Below are positions 7,644 through 16,058 of a stretch of 64,000 bases of DNA, in pieces. The notes below the pieces were generated by a model. That model did not search any database and was not told where the DNA came from. It saw nothing but the letters and a program-made list of their open reading frames with translations. Position 1 is the first letter of the stretch. Every line of letters starts with the position of its first letter. The stretch is from NCBI RefSeq assembly GCF_002261215.1, contig NZ_NEVS01000004.1:4464001-4528000 (forward strand), in the 5' to 3' direction. This DNA is from Bordetella genomosp. 11. Lineage in GTDB: Bacteria > Pseudomonadota > Gammaproteobacteria > Burkholderiales > Burkholderiaceae_B. The position numbers and the translations under genes were made by a program.

Positions 7644-8978
7644 ATGTCCGCCTCCACCATGACCCCCGGGGAAATCGTCTCCGAACTCGACAAATACATC
7701 GTCGGCCAGAATCGCGCCAAGCGATCCGTCGCGGTCGCCCTGCGCAACCGCTGGCGCCGCCAGCAAGTCGCCGAGCCGCTGCGCAACGAGATCCATCCCA
7801 AGAATATCCTGATGATCGGGCCGACCGGCGTGGGCAAGACCGAGATCGCGCGCCGCCTGGCCAAGCTGGCCAATGCGCCTTTCATCAAGATCGAAGCCAC
7901 CAAGTTCACCGAGGTCGGCTATGTCGGCCGCGACGTCGACACCATCATCCGCGACCTTACCGAATATTCGATCAAGCAGACCCGCGAGCTGGAAATGCGG
8001 CGGGTCCGGTCGCAAGCCGAGGACGCGGCGGAAGACCTGATCCTGGATGCGCTGGTGCCCCCGCCGCGCACCGCCAGCGGCGAGCCGGACCGCAACGACG
8101 AAAGCAGCGCCCGCCAGACTTTCCGCAAGCGCCTGCGCGAAGGGAAGATCGACGACCTGGAAGTGGAAATCGAAGTCGCGCAGCCCGTGCCCCAGATGGA
8201 CATCATGGGCCCGCCCGGCATGGAAGAAATGACGGAACAGCTGCGCGGCATGTTCGCCGGCCTGAGCCGCGACAAAAAGAAATCGCGCAAGCTCAAGGTC
8301 AAGGAAGCCTTCAAGCTGCTGGTCGAGGAAGAAGCCGCCAAGCGCGTCAACGAAGACGATCTGCGCAGCGCGGCCATCGCCAACGTCGAACAGAACGGCA
8401 TCGTATTCCTGGACGAGATCGACAAGATCGCCGCGCGCCAGGAGACCGGCGGGGCCGAAGTCTCCCGCCAGGGCGTACAGCGCGACCTGCTGCCGCTGGT
8501 CGAAGGCACGACGGTCAATACGCGCTACGGAATGGTCCGCACCGACCATATCCTGTTCATCGCCTCCGGGGCCTTTCACCTGGCCAAGCCGTCCGACCTG
8601 ATTCCTGAATTGCAGGGGCGCTTTCCCATCCGGGTAGAGCTCGATTCCCTGACCGCCGCGGACTTCGTGCGCATCCTGTCGGATACCGACGCCTCGCTGA
8701 CCAAGCAGTACACCGCCCTGATGGCCACGGAGGACGTCAAGCTGGAGTTCACCGACGATGGCATCGAGCGCCTGGCCGAGCTGGCGTTCACCGTCAACGA
8801 AAAGACCGAGAACATCGGCGCGCGGCGCCTGTACACCGTCATGGAAAAACTGCTGGAGGACTTGTCCTTCGATGCAACCGCCAGTTCGGGCGACGTGGTG
8901 CGCATCGACGCCGCCTATGTGAACGACAAACTGGCTGAAGTGGCGGGCAGCCAGGACCTGGCGCGCTACGTGTTGTAG
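7644..8978 (+). CDS. hslU: ATP-dependent protease ATPase subunit HslU
   Basis: 444-residue AAA+ unfoldase that feeds substrates to HslV. The N-terminus [17 protein letters not shown], the Walker [15 protein letters not shown], the Walker [12 protein letters not shown], and the sensor-2 region [20 protein letters not shown] are all present, and the conserved C-terminus ends DLARYVL, the tail that activates HslV. The insertion (I) domain spans roughly residues 110-240. The start at 7644 follows AAGGATCC. No decay is seen. Confidence 0.97.
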   Translation: MSASTMTPGEIVSELDKYIVGQNRAKRSVAVALRNRWRRQQVAEPLRNEIHPKNILMIGPTGVGKTEIARRLAKLANAPFIKIEATKFTEVGYVGRDVDTIIRDLTEYSIKQTRELEMRRVRSQAEDAAEDLILDALVPPPRTASGEPDRNDESSARQTFRKRLREGKIDDLEVEIEVAQPVPQMDIMGPPGMEEMTEQLRGMFAGLSRDKKKSRKLKVKEAFKLLVEEEAAKRVNEDDLRSAAIANVEQNGIVFLDEIDKIAARQETGGAEVSRQGVQRDLLPLVEGTTVNTRYGMVRTDHILFIASGAFHLAKPSDLIPELQGRFPIRVELDSLTAADFVRILSDTDASLTKQYTALMATEDVKLEFTDDGIERLAELAFTVNEKTENIGARRLYTVMEKLLEDLSFDATASSGDVVRIDAAYVNDKLAEVAGSQDLARYVL

Positions 8979-9117
8979 GCCCGATGCATTAAGGGGGCGA
9001 CATGCCGCGAGCCGCGGCCCGCTTGCTGCCCCGGCACGTCCGCTGCGCTGGCGAAGCGTCGCCCGTCCTTGCGGAAGGGCGCGCTGGCCTTGTGTCCAGG
9101 GCGGCCGCCCCATTCCG

Positions 9118-9501
9118 CTAGGGAAGCATGTTCTTGTCGATCGCGGTCACCACATACCTGCCGTCCTGCCGGATGGCGGTGAAGCGGACCTTGTCGCCAG
9201 GCTTGATATCCCGCAGCAAGGCCGGCGCCACGTGATACACCAGCGTCGCGGCAGGCAACCCCAGTTCCTTGATCTCCCCGTGGCGCAACACCACCGTCCC
9301 CTGCTGGATGTCGATGCGCCGCACCTCGCCCGTGGCGGTGGCCGGGCCTTTGCCCTGCTCCGCGCCCGCCGTCCCGGCGATGCCCGCGGCGATGGCCATA
9401 CCCAACATGGCGGCCGCCCGCAGCGTCGCGCGCCTGCGCCCATCCATCGCCAGGTCGCCCGACGCCCGTGGCGAGGCCGACCCTTGCCCGTCTTCCAACA
9501 T
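9118..9501 (-). CDS. CusF-like periplasmic protein lacking copper ligands
   Basis: 127-residue secreted protein. The ATG at 9501 follows a strong AGGAG box; a hydrophobic stretch (LRAAAMLGMAIAAGIAGTAGA) acts as the signal and should be cut before EQGKG. The mature part (TGEVRRIDIQQGTVVLRHGEIKEL..., ending KPGDKVRFTAI) follows the OB-like fold of the CusF copper chaperone family. In the segment that is WPAMTM in CusF, this protein reads LPAATL, so the Trp and both Met copper ligands are missing; the upstream His in RHGEIK is kept. It could bind another ligand or be a structural relative. It is divergent from the following GNAT gene. Confidence 0.7.
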   Translation of the reverse strand: MLEDGQGSASPRASGDLAMDGRRRATLRAAAMLGMAIAAGIAGTAGAEQGKGPATATGEVRRIDIQQGTVVLRHGEIKELGLPAATLVYHVAPALLRDIKPGDKVRFTAIRQDGRYVVTAIDKNMLP

Positions 9502-9567
9502 CGCTGCTCCTTGCGGCCGTTTCGGCCTGCAACTAGCATAGCGCCACTCGCTCCACGGAAGACGACA

Positions 9568-10107
9568 TTGTCCGCTACCACCCCCTACATCATCCGTCCC
9601 GCGACGCCGCGCGACATCCCTGGCATCCTGGCGCTGATGCGCGAATTGGCCGAGTACGAGAAGCTGACGGCCATCTTCGCCGCCACCGAGGACAGCCTGC
9701 GCGCCTCGCTGTTCGGCCGCACCCCGGCGGCCGAATGCCTGGTCGCCCAGCGCACCGATGAGCAGGACCCCGCGCTGCTCGCGTATGCGGTCTGGTTTCA
9801 CAACTATTCGACCTTCCTGTGCCGGCGCGGCCTGTACCTGGAAGACGTTTACGTCCGCGCCGACCAGCGCGGCAACGGTATCGGGCGCGCGCTGCTGCGG
9901 CAACTCGCCGGCATCGCGGTCGAACGCGGTTGCGGACGATTCGAATGGACGGTGCTGGATTGGAACCAGCCGGCCATCGATTTCTATGAAAGCCTGGGCG
10001 CCGAAATCCTACCGGAATGGCGCATCGTCCGGGTCACCGGCGACGCGCTGGACAAAATGGGGCGGGCTTCGATTGCGGCGCAGGCCGGAGCCGGCCAGCA
10101 TGGCTAA
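9568..10107 (+). CDS. GNAT-family N-acetyltransferase (SSAT-like), TTG start
   Basis: 179-residue acetyltransferase. The protein begins around TPYIIRPATPRDIPGILALM; the best start is TTG at 9568, preceded by GGAAG, since no ATG lies near the domain start. The acetyl-CoA-binding motif A is seen as YVRADQRGNGIGRALLRQLA, and the C-terminal WNQPAIDFYESLGAE is typical of the family. EYEKL near the N-terminus and the overall pattern resemble diamine/polyamine (SSAT-like) acetyltransferases, but the substrate cannot be read from sequence. It overlaps the start of the next gene by 8 bases. Confidence 0.85.
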   Translation: MSATTPYIIRPATPRDIPGILALMRELAEYEKLTAIFAATEDSLRASLFGRTPAAECLVAQRTDEQDPALLAYAVWFHNYSTFLCRRGLYLEDVYVRADQRGNGIGRALLRQLAGIAVERGCGRFEWTVLDWNQPAIDFYESLGAEILPEWRIVRVTGDALDKMGRASIAAQAGAGQHG

Positions 10108-10669
10108 CCGCCTGACCGTCATCGCCACGCGTGCCGGCGACGACGGCACCACCGGGCTGGGCGACGGCAGCCGGGTCGCGAAAGACAGCGCGCGCGTCGC
10201 GGCGCTGGGCGACGTCGACGAACTCAACAGCGCGCTGGGGGTGGTACTGGCCGAACCGCAGCTGGATGCCGGCGTGGCGGCCGACCTGCGCGATGTGCAG
10301 CATGCACTCTTCGACATGGGGGCGGAGCTCTGCATACCGGGCTACGCCAAGCTGGACGGCAACCACGTCACCCACCTCGACGGCCGGCTCGCCCACTACA
10401 ACGCCACGCTGCCGCCGCTGCGCGAATTCATCCTGCCCGGCGGCTCGCGGGCGGCGGCGCTGCTGCACGTCGCCCGCACGGTGTGCCGCCGCGCGGAACG
10501 CGCCGTGGTCGCGCTGCAGCGCATGGAAACGGTCAATAAACCGGTCGTGCAGTACTTGAACCGGCTCTCAGACCTGCTCTTCGTCATGGCGCGGGCGGTC
10601 AACCGTTCCGCCGGAACGGGCGACGTGTACTGGCGCAACCCGTCCAGGGACGCACCCGGCAAGCCGTGA
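10100..10669 (+). CDS. PduO-type cob(I)alamin adenosyltransferase
   Basis: 189-residue enzyme that transfers adenosyl from ATP to cob(I)alamin to form coenzyme B12. PduO-family motifs are present: TRAGDDGTTGLGDG at the N-terminus (ATP binding), GDVDELNSALG, FILPGGS, ARTVCRRAERAVVAL and NRLSDLLFVMAR. Its ATG at 10100 lies within the end of the GNAT gene (8-base overlap), so translation is probably coupled. Length is normal for the stand-alone family. Confidence 0.92.
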   Translation: MANRLTVIATRAGDDGTTGLGDGSRVAKDSARVAALGDVDELNSALGVVLAEPQLDAGVAADLRDVQHALFDMGAELCIPGYAKLDGNHVTHLDGRLAHYNATLPPLREFILPGGSRAAALLHVARTVCRRAERAVVALQRMETVNKPVVQYLNRLSDLLFVMARAVNRSAGTGDVYWRNPSRDAPGKP

Positions 10670-10827
10670 TGCGCTGTGCTTGAACGAGGTTCGCGACCCT
10701 GCTCAGCAGCACCTCGCCCAGGATAGCGAAGTTTCCCTGCAGAAGGGATCGCCTGGCGACATTGCCGGGCGCGCAAATTGCTCTTGCTTGGATGACGCCG
10801 AATTGGCGCAATTCCAAGGAGAATTCC

Positions 10828-11412
10828 ATGACTGCACGATCCATCACCCGCGGGCTTTTGGCCGCCGGAGTCCTTGCCTTCACGACAGGCGCCTGGGCCC
10901 AGCCCGCCCCCACCTCGCCTGCCCCGAACAAGAAAACGGAACAGCGCAGCACGCTCGCCAGTGCCGACAAGGATTTTCTGGAGAACGCCGCGCAGGGCGG
11001 ACATGCCGAGATCGAAGGCAGCAAAATGGCCCAGACCAAGAGCAGCAATGCCGATGTGAAGCAGTTCGCGGACCAGATGGTCCAGGACCATACGAAGGCG
11101 AACGAGGAACTGATGGCGCTGGCCGCGCAGAAGGGCTACACGCCGCCCGATAAGCCGTCGATCATGCAGCGCACCGAGCTGAAGGCGCTTAGCGCCACCA
11201 GCGGCGAAACCTTCGACAAGATGTATGTAAGCCGGATCGGCGTGGCCGCGCACGAGGACACCGTCAAGCTCTTCAAGAAGGCCGCCGCCGAAGCCAAGGA
11301 CCCGGACATCAAGGCCTGGGCCGCCAAGACGCTGCCCACGCTGCAGCATCACCTGGACATGGCCAACGCGCTGCACCAGAAGGTCGATACCGAGACCAAG
11401 GCCAAGAAGTAA
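10828..11412 (+). CDS. DUF4142 domain secreted protein
   Basis: 194-residue exported protein with ribosome-binding site AAGGAG 7 bases before ATG. A signal peptide (GLLAAGVLAFTTGAWA) is cut before QPAPT. The mature part is helical and matches DUF4142: ADKDFLENAAQGGHAEIEGSKMA, then VKQFADQMVQDHTKANEEL and a C-terminal LPTLQHHLDMA. DUF4142 proteins have a predicted ferritin-like four-helix fold and are often stress-induced periplasmic or outer-membrane proteins; the biochemical role is unknown. It stands alone in a 158-bp gap after the adenosyltransferase. Confidence 0.85.
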   Translation: MTARSITRGLLAAGVLAFTTGAWAQPAPTSPAPNKKTEQRSTLASADKDFLENAAQGGHAEIEGSKMAQTKSSNADVKQFADQMVQDHTKANEELMALAAQKGYTPPDKPSIMQRTELKALSATSGETFDKMYVSRIGVAAHEDTVKLFKKAAAEAKDPDIKAWAAKTLPTLQHHLDMANALHQKVDTETKAKK

Positions 11413-11484
11413 GCGGGCATCGAGTAAGCGTAAGCAGGCATCGGCGCGGTCATCGGCCGCGCCGGCCGCATCCGCGCGATGGCT

Positions 11485-12150
11485 TCATGCGGACGTCCGA
11501 TCGCCCGCAAGCCGCGCGGACAGCCGCCACGCTGCAAGGCAAAGCAACCACGCAGCCGCGGCCGGCGCGAACAAGGCCTGCGCCGGCCAGCGGTACTGCA
11601 ATAGCGCGCCGCCGACCGCGCCCGCAAGCAGCCCGAAAAAAGCCGCGAGATGTGGCCCCGCGCGCTGCGTCTGGCGGGTGGCGGCGTAACGGCCCAGGGC
11701 CTGCCCCAGACGCGCCAGCGCGCCCGTCACGTAGGTCAGGCCCACGGACTGGCCGTCGACTTTTTCGAATGCGGCATTCAGGACGCCCATCGCCAGCACC
11801 GCAACCAGGCGCGCCGCCTGGCGCCATGCCTCCGCAGGACCCAGGCCATGATCGGCCAGGTAAAGCCCGGCGCAGGCGGCCGTCAGCAGCATCGCGACGG
11901 CGCCCAGCACGGCCGGGCGCGGATGCCGGGCGCGCTGCGCGAGGGCCTCGCCCAGCGCGCTTCCCAGCACGAACAGCAGCAGCACGGCCGCCAGCCGGCC
12001 GGCGTGCCGCGTGTCCAGGGCGGCCACGGCCAGCCCCAGGTTGGTGGTGTTGCCGCTCATGAACGATACGAAGCTGCCCGCCGCGATCAGGCCGATCGCA
12101 TCCGTCATCCCCGCCAGGCAGGACAGCGCGGCGACGAACAGCGTCCGCAT
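11485..12150 (-). CDS. DUF1275 (YoaK-like) membrane protein
   Basis: 221-residue integral membrane protein with about six hydrophobic segments. The N-terminus LSCLAGMTDAIGLIAAGSFVSFMSGNTTNLGL is diagnostic of DUF1275/YoaK, including the SFMSGNTT motif. The middle part contains AAFEKVDGQSVGLTYVTGALARLGQAL, also conserved in the family. Function is not established; some relatives are described as possible transporters. It ends 72 bases from the convergent DUF4142 gene and starts just 15 bases downstream of the lipA end on the same strand. Confidence 0.88.
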   Translation of the reverse strand: MRTLFVAALSCLAGMTDAIGLIAAGSFVSFMSGNTTNLGLAVAALDTRHAGRLAAVLLLFVLGSALGEALAQRARHPRPAVLGAVAMLLTAACAGLYLADHGLGPAEAWRQAARLVAVLAMGVLNAAFEKVDGQSVGLTYVTGALARLGQALGRYAATRQTQRAGPHLAAFFGLLAGAVGGALLQYRWPAQALFAPAAAAWLLCLAAWRLSARLAGDRTSA

Positions 12151-12165
12151 GGCGGCGCTGTCGTA

Positions 12166-13215
12166 TCAGTTCACGCCGGCCGCGTGCGCCTGCTGGTCCG
12201 CGTGGTAGGAGGAACGCACCATCGCGCCCACCGCCGCGTGCGAGAAACCCATTTCATAGGCTTCGCGCTCGAACATCGCGAAGGTATCGGGATGGACGTA
12301 GCGCAGCACCGGCAGATGGTGCTCCGAAGGTTGCAGATACTGGCCGATGGTCAGCATGTCGACGCCGTGCGCGCGCATGTCGCGCATCACCTGCAGGATT
12401 TCGTCGTCCGTTTCGCCCAGGCCCAGCATCAGGCCGGATTTGGTCGGAACATCCGGGTGCAGGCGCTTGAACTCCTGCAGCAGCTTCAGCGAATGCGCGT
12501 AATCGGAACCGGGACGGGCCTGCTTGTACAAGCGCGGCACCGTTTCCAGGTTGTGATTCATGACATCCGGCGGACCGGCGTTGAGGATTTCCAGCGCACG
12601 GTCCAGGCGGCCACGGAAATCCGGAACCAGGACTTCGATGCGAGTGGACGGCGACTGCTCGCGCACCTGCCGGATGCACTCGACGAAATGGCCGGCGCCG
12701 CCATCGCGCAGGTCGTCGCGGTCCACGGAAGTGATCACCACATAGGACAGCTTCAGCGCCGCGATCGTGCGTGCCAGGTTCTGCGGCTCGTCGGCATCCA
12801 GCGGGTCCGGGCGGCCATGCCCCACATCACAGAACGGGCAACGGCGAGTGCACTTGTCGCCCATGATCATGAAGGTCGCCGTGCCCTTGCCGAAGCACTC
12901 GCCGATATTCGGACACGACGCCTCTTCGCAAACGGTATGCAGATTATGTTCGCGCAGAATGCGCTTGATGTCGTAGAAGCGCGAGCCTGGCGCGGCGGCG
13001 CGCACGCGTATCCATTCCGGCTTCTTCAGCCGCTCGGCCTGCACCACCTTGATCGGAATGCGGGCCGTCTTGGCCTGCGACTTCTGCTTCGCGGTCGGAT
13101 CGTAAGGCTGGACGGAATCGGCTGGCGCGGCGTGCGGGACGGCCGGCACGGGCTGGGTACGGGAGCCGTCGGCCTGGGTGGCCTCGGCGAAGGAATGATC
13201 TGCGGGCGTGGACAT
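12166..13215 (-). CDS. lipA: Lipoyl synthase LipA
   Basis: 349-residue radical-SAM enzyme that inserts two sulfur atoms into protein-bound octanoyl groups. The auxiliary cluster motif is C96-x4-C101-x5-C107 ([13 protein letters not shown]) and the radical-SAM motif is C122-x3-C126-x2-C129 (KCTRRCPFC). The serine ligand of the auxiliary cluster is in the C-terminal RSSYHAD. The first 60 residues are a longer, low-complexity N-terminus. lipB lies upstream on the same strand, but a cupin gene is placed between them. Confidence 0.96.
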   Translation of the reverse strand: MSTPADHSFAEATQADGSRTQPVPAVPHAAPADSVQPYDPTAKQKSQAKTARIPIKVVQAERLKKPEWIRVRAAAPGSRFYDIKRILREHNLHTVCEEASCPNIGECFGKGTATFMIMGDKCTRRCPFCDVGHGRPDPLDADEPQNLARTIAALKLSYVVITSVDRDDLRDGGAGHFVECIRQVREQSPSTRIEVLVPDFRGRLDRALEILNAGPPDVMNHNLETVPRLYKQARPGSDYAHSLKLLQEFKRLHPDVPTKSGLMLGLGETDDEILQVMRDMRAHGVDMLTIGQYLQPSEHHLPVLRYVHPDTFAMFEREAYEMGFSHAAVGAMVRSSYHADQQAHAAGVN

Positions 13216-13391
13216 GAGTCGGCTGCGCGCGGCGCCCGAGGCGCCGTCTTCGGGAAAAACCCTAGTTTACTCCCGGCCGGCGGCACGGCCGGCGCAAGAC
13301 CCCGATGGCGCGGGGGCCTCGCGCCGTTCCGGAAGGGCGATCCGCGTTCATACCGCGGTTCGCGGCCCGATCGGCATGGAAAGGCAGGTGC

Positions 13392-13835
13392 TTACCGGGG
13401 CGGTGCGGGCACCAGCCCATACCGGGACATGACTTCCATCAGCCTGGCCCGATCCGGTGGCCCGCCGGCACTGACGACCTCCCGCACATCGCGGAAATAC
13501 TGGGCGCCGATGTCGGGGGTCAAAACGATCAGGGCGCGGGCCGTCTCGGCGTGCGGGTTGCTGAAGTGATGCACCGATCCTGGCGGCGTGTGCATCCACT
13601 CGCCGGGCTTGAGATCGCGCGCGATGCCATCCACCGAATAACGAAGCACCCCTTCCAGGACATACGCGCACTCTTCGTTATGCGTATGGCTGTGCGGCGG
13701 AGGCACCTGCGAGCCCGGTGCCACGGTCAGTTCGAAAACACCCATGCCGCCGCTGGCGGCGCCATCGATCAGGTATCGAATGGTCAATTGGCCGATGTGA
13801 ATGGCGTCGCCCACGGGCGCGGTGCTGTCGCTCAT
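13392..13835 (-). CDS. Cupin-domain protein between lipB and lipA
   Basis: 147-residue single-domain cupin. Motif 1 reads HSHTHNEECAYVLEG (His, His, Glu metal ligands) and motif 2 reads PGSVHHFSNPHAE. The ATG at 13835 follows GAGGGGGA. The protein has no signal peptide and no recognised catalytic partner domain. It may be a small metal-dependent enzyme or a sensor; substrate unknown. It separates lipB (172 bp upstream) from lipA (176 bp downstream), which are normally adjacent, so it may be an insertion into the lip operon. Confidence 0.8.
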   Translation of the reverse strand: MSDSTAPVGDAIHIGQLTIRYLIDGAASGGMGVFELTVAPGSQVPPPHSHTHNEECAYVLEGVLRYSVDGIARDLKPGEWMHTPPGSVHHFSNPHAETARALIVLTPDIGAQYFRDVREVVSAGGPPDRARLMEVMSRYGLVPAPPR

Positions 13836-14007
13836 GATGGAATCCCCCTCTTGTTCGCGCGGAATGGCGGCCGCCAACGGGACGGTGCCCGGGATCGCAG
13901 TCCCTACGCGGAGGATATGCCAACAGTTGGCTGAACGCACGGTGCGCGCCGGCATGTCGGCCATCCGGCCGAATCCGGCGGCCAGTGCGCGCGACCGGCA
14001 CCAGGCC

Positions 14008-14646
14008 TCATGCGGCGCCAGCGTCTCGCGCCGCGATGCGCGCGATGCGCGACGCCAGGCTTTCGCCCACATCCCGCAGGCTGGCCGCCACGCCACACGA
14101 TGCCATGTCCGTGGTCGCCAGGTTCTCGTACCCGCATGGATTGATGCCCAGGAAAGGCGCGAGGTCCATGTCGACGTTCAAGGCCACGCCGTGATAGGCG
14201 CAGCCAGAGCGGATCTTGATGCCCAGCGCGGCGATCTTGGCCAGTTCGCCATCGGCGGACGGGACGGGCACATAGACGCCCGGGGCGCCGGGCTTGCGGC
14301 AGGCCTGGATACCGTAGCCGGCCAGGGTGGCGATGACGGCGTCTTCCAGGAAGGCCACGTATTCCTTCACATAGATCCCGGCGCGCCGCAGGTCGATCAG
14401 GGCATAGGCCACCACCTGGCCGGGACCGTGATAGGTGACCTGGCCGCCGCGATCGGTACGCACCACGGGGATATCGTGGGGATTCAGCACATGCTCAGGC
14501 TTGCCCGCCTGCCCCAGGGTATAGACCGGCCCATGCTCGCACAGCCAGATCTCGTCGGCGGTGGCGGGCGTGCGGGCCTCCGTGAAGGCCTGCATTGCCT
14601 GCCATACCGCCGCATAGTCGGCGGGCCGGTTCAACCACTTGATCAT
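14008..14646 (-). CDS. lipB: Octanoyltransferase LipB
   Basis: 212-residue enzyme moving octanoyl from acyl carrier protein to lipoyl domains, the first step of lipoate synthesis; LipA does the second. Family motifs are [16 protein letters not shown] and [12 protein letters not shown]. The catalytic pair is visible as K137 (AKIAALG) and C171 (INPCGYEN), at the same spacing as in E. coli. DUF493 is encoded 90 bp upstream on the same strand, as commonly seen next to lipB. Confidence 0.96.
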   Translation of the reverse strand: MIKWLNRPADYAAVWQAMQAFTEARTPATADEIWLCEHGPVYTLGQAGKPEHVLNPHDIPVVRTDRGGQVTYHGPGQVVAYALIDLRRAGIYVKEYVAFLEDAVIATLAGYGIQACRKPGAPGVYVPVPSADGELAKIAALGIKIRSGCAYHGVALNVDMDLAPFLGINPCGYENLATTDMASCGVAASLRDVGESLASRIARIAARDAGAA

Positions 14647-14736
14647 GCGCGGGCGCCCCTTCCCGGTGGGCCGTATGGCGCCCGCCCAGGGCCTGTTTGC
14701 GTACTCATGCGAGGGGTGTTCCGGCGTTGACAGGCC

Positions 14737-15012
14737 CTAGAGCACGACGGCGACCAGCGGATGGCCGTGCAGCGCACGGTATAGCCCGTCCAGCTGCTCG
14801 CGCGAGGTGGCGCGCACCGTGAAGGTCAGGCCGATGTAATTGCCGCCCTTGCTCGGCCGCATTTCGACGGTGGCGGGATCGAAGCCGGGATCGAACTGCA
14901 ATACGACTTCGGTCAATACCTGGGCGAAATCCGGATGACGCTTCCCCATCACCTTGATGGGGAAATCGCTGGGGTATTCGATCAGGGATTGTTCGGGCGG
15001 GATATTCATCAT
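14737..15012 (-). CDS. DUF493 (YbeD-like) protein
   Basis: 91-residue cytoplasmic protein. It reads SLIEYPSDFPIKVMGKRHPDF...GLTFTVRATSREQLDGLYRALHGHPLV, matching DUF493/YbeD, a small ACT-like fold found between dacA and lipB in many proteobacteria. Function is unknown. Its start is 6 bases downstream of the D-amino-acid aminotransferase stop, and lipB follows, so dacC-type gene, aminotransferase, DUF493 and lipB form one directional group. MM at the N-terminus leaves a one-codon start ambiguity. Confidence 0.9.
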   Translation of the reverse strand: MMNIPPEQSLIEYPSDFPIKVMGKRHPDFAQVLTEVVLQFDPGFDPATVEMRPSKGGNYIGLTFTVRATSREQLDGLYRALHGHPLVAVVL

Positions 15013-15017
15013 GCGTA

Positions 15018-15911
15018 TTACATGGGGACGCCAGGGGCTTTTCCAAGCAGCGCGGCGATACGGGCATCATACCCCCGGCGCAGGGCCGCATAAACCGGGC
15101 CGGGTCGGCCCGCGCCCACCGGTTTGCCGTCCAGCGCCGCGACCGGCAGGATCTCCCGGGTAGCGGAAGAGACCAGCAACTCGTCGGCATTCTCGACTTC
15201 GGCGCGCGCGATGGGGCGCATCTCGAAGGGGATGCCGGCTTCCTGCGCGAGCTCGGCCATCAACCCGTAGCGTATGCCCTCCAGCACCAGATGGTTCTTG
15301 GGCGCGCCCAGCAGCTTGCCGCCCGCCACCGCCCAGACATTGCAGGTCGCGCCTTCGGTAAGGATGCCGTCGCGAAACTGCACGACTTCATCGGCGCCCT
15401 CGTCCACCGCGCGCTGCTTGGCCAGCACATTGCCCAGCAGGGAAACCGACTTGATATCGCAGTGCAGCCAACGCTCGTCGGAAATCGACACCAGCGATAC
15501 GCCCTGCTCGCGCAGCTCGGCCCCGGGCCGGGTGAAAGGCGAAGTCATGCCGAACACCGTGGGCGTCAGGCGTTCCGCCGGAAACCCGTGGTCGCGCTTG
15601 GCCACGCCACGCGTAACCTGCAGGTACACCACGCAGGAAGGCGTCAATGACCGCTCGATCAGCCCCTGGACGACTTCATTCCAGCCGGCGCGATCGAAGG
15701 GCGATTCGATGCGGATGCTGGCCAGGCTGCGCTCCAGCCGCGCGAGGTGTTCGGCCATGCGGAAAGGACGGCCTTCGTACACCGGCACGACTTCATAAAT
15801 GCCATCGCCGAAAATGAACCCGCGGTCCAGGACCGAGATTTTCGCGTCCTGCAACCGCAGGAATTCGCCATTCAGATACGCCAGGCTATCGCCCGGCACG
15901 CCCGGAATCAT
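15018..15911 (-). CDS. D-amino-acid aminotransferase (class IV PLP enzyme)
   Basis: 297-residue fold-type IV aminotransferase, probably the D-alanine transaminase that makes D-amino acids for cell wall or catabolism. The start at 15911 follows AAGGAG. The Schiff-base lysine is K154 in DIKSVSLLGNVLA, and the N-terminal LDRGFIFGDGIYEVVPVYEG and ILTEGATCNVWAV match D-amino-acid rather than branched-chain aminotransferases, although lyase relatives (PabC) are not fully excluded. A penicillin-binding carboxypeptidase gene lies upstream, consistent with a cell-wall link. Confidence 0.88.
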   Translation of the reverse strand: MIPGVPGDSLAYLNGEFLRLQDAKISVLDRGFIFGDGIYEVVPVYEGRPFRMAEHLARLERSLASIRIESPFDRAGWNEVVQGLIERSLTPSCVVYLQVTRGVAKRDHGFPAERLTPTVFGMTSPFTRPGAELREQGVSLVSISDERWLHCDIKSVSLLGNVLAKQRAVDEGADEVVQFRDGILTEGATCNVWAVAGGKLLGAPKNHLVLEGIRYGLMAELAQEAGIPFEMRPIARAEVENADELLVSSATREILPVAALDGKPVGAGRPGPVYAALRRGYDARIAALLGKAPGVPM

Positions 15912-15970
15912 GAGTGCTCCTTGCAAGGAAGAATTGGCACGCGGCCGACCGCCATGAGAAACCGCGCCGC

Positions 15971-15998
15971 AATGAAAAAGGCGGACCTCCGTCCGCCC
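15971..15998 (-). terminator. Rho-independent terminator downstream of dacC
   Basis: On the minus strand GGCGGAC, loop GGAG, GTCCGCC is followed by five T residues (7-bp stem; plus-strand 15980-15997). It lies about 60 bases after the dacC stop and before the aminotransferase gene, so that gene probably has its own promoter or depends on readthrough. Confidence 0.85.
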
Positions 15999-16058
15999 TG
16001 TCCAGCCGGCCCGGCGGCCGTCCGCGGGATGGCCGCCAGCTTACACCGCCTGGGCCGC

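Noticed and set aside
7539..9113. A 524-codon minus-strand open frame opposite hslU
   Set aside because: Antisense to hslU, low-complexity product; long open frames are common opposite GC-rich genes.
11650..13569. A 639-codon plus-strand open frame opposite DUF1275 and lipA
   Set aside because: It is the antisense shadow of well-supported genes in GC-rich DNA; product is Arg/Gln/His-rich with no domain.
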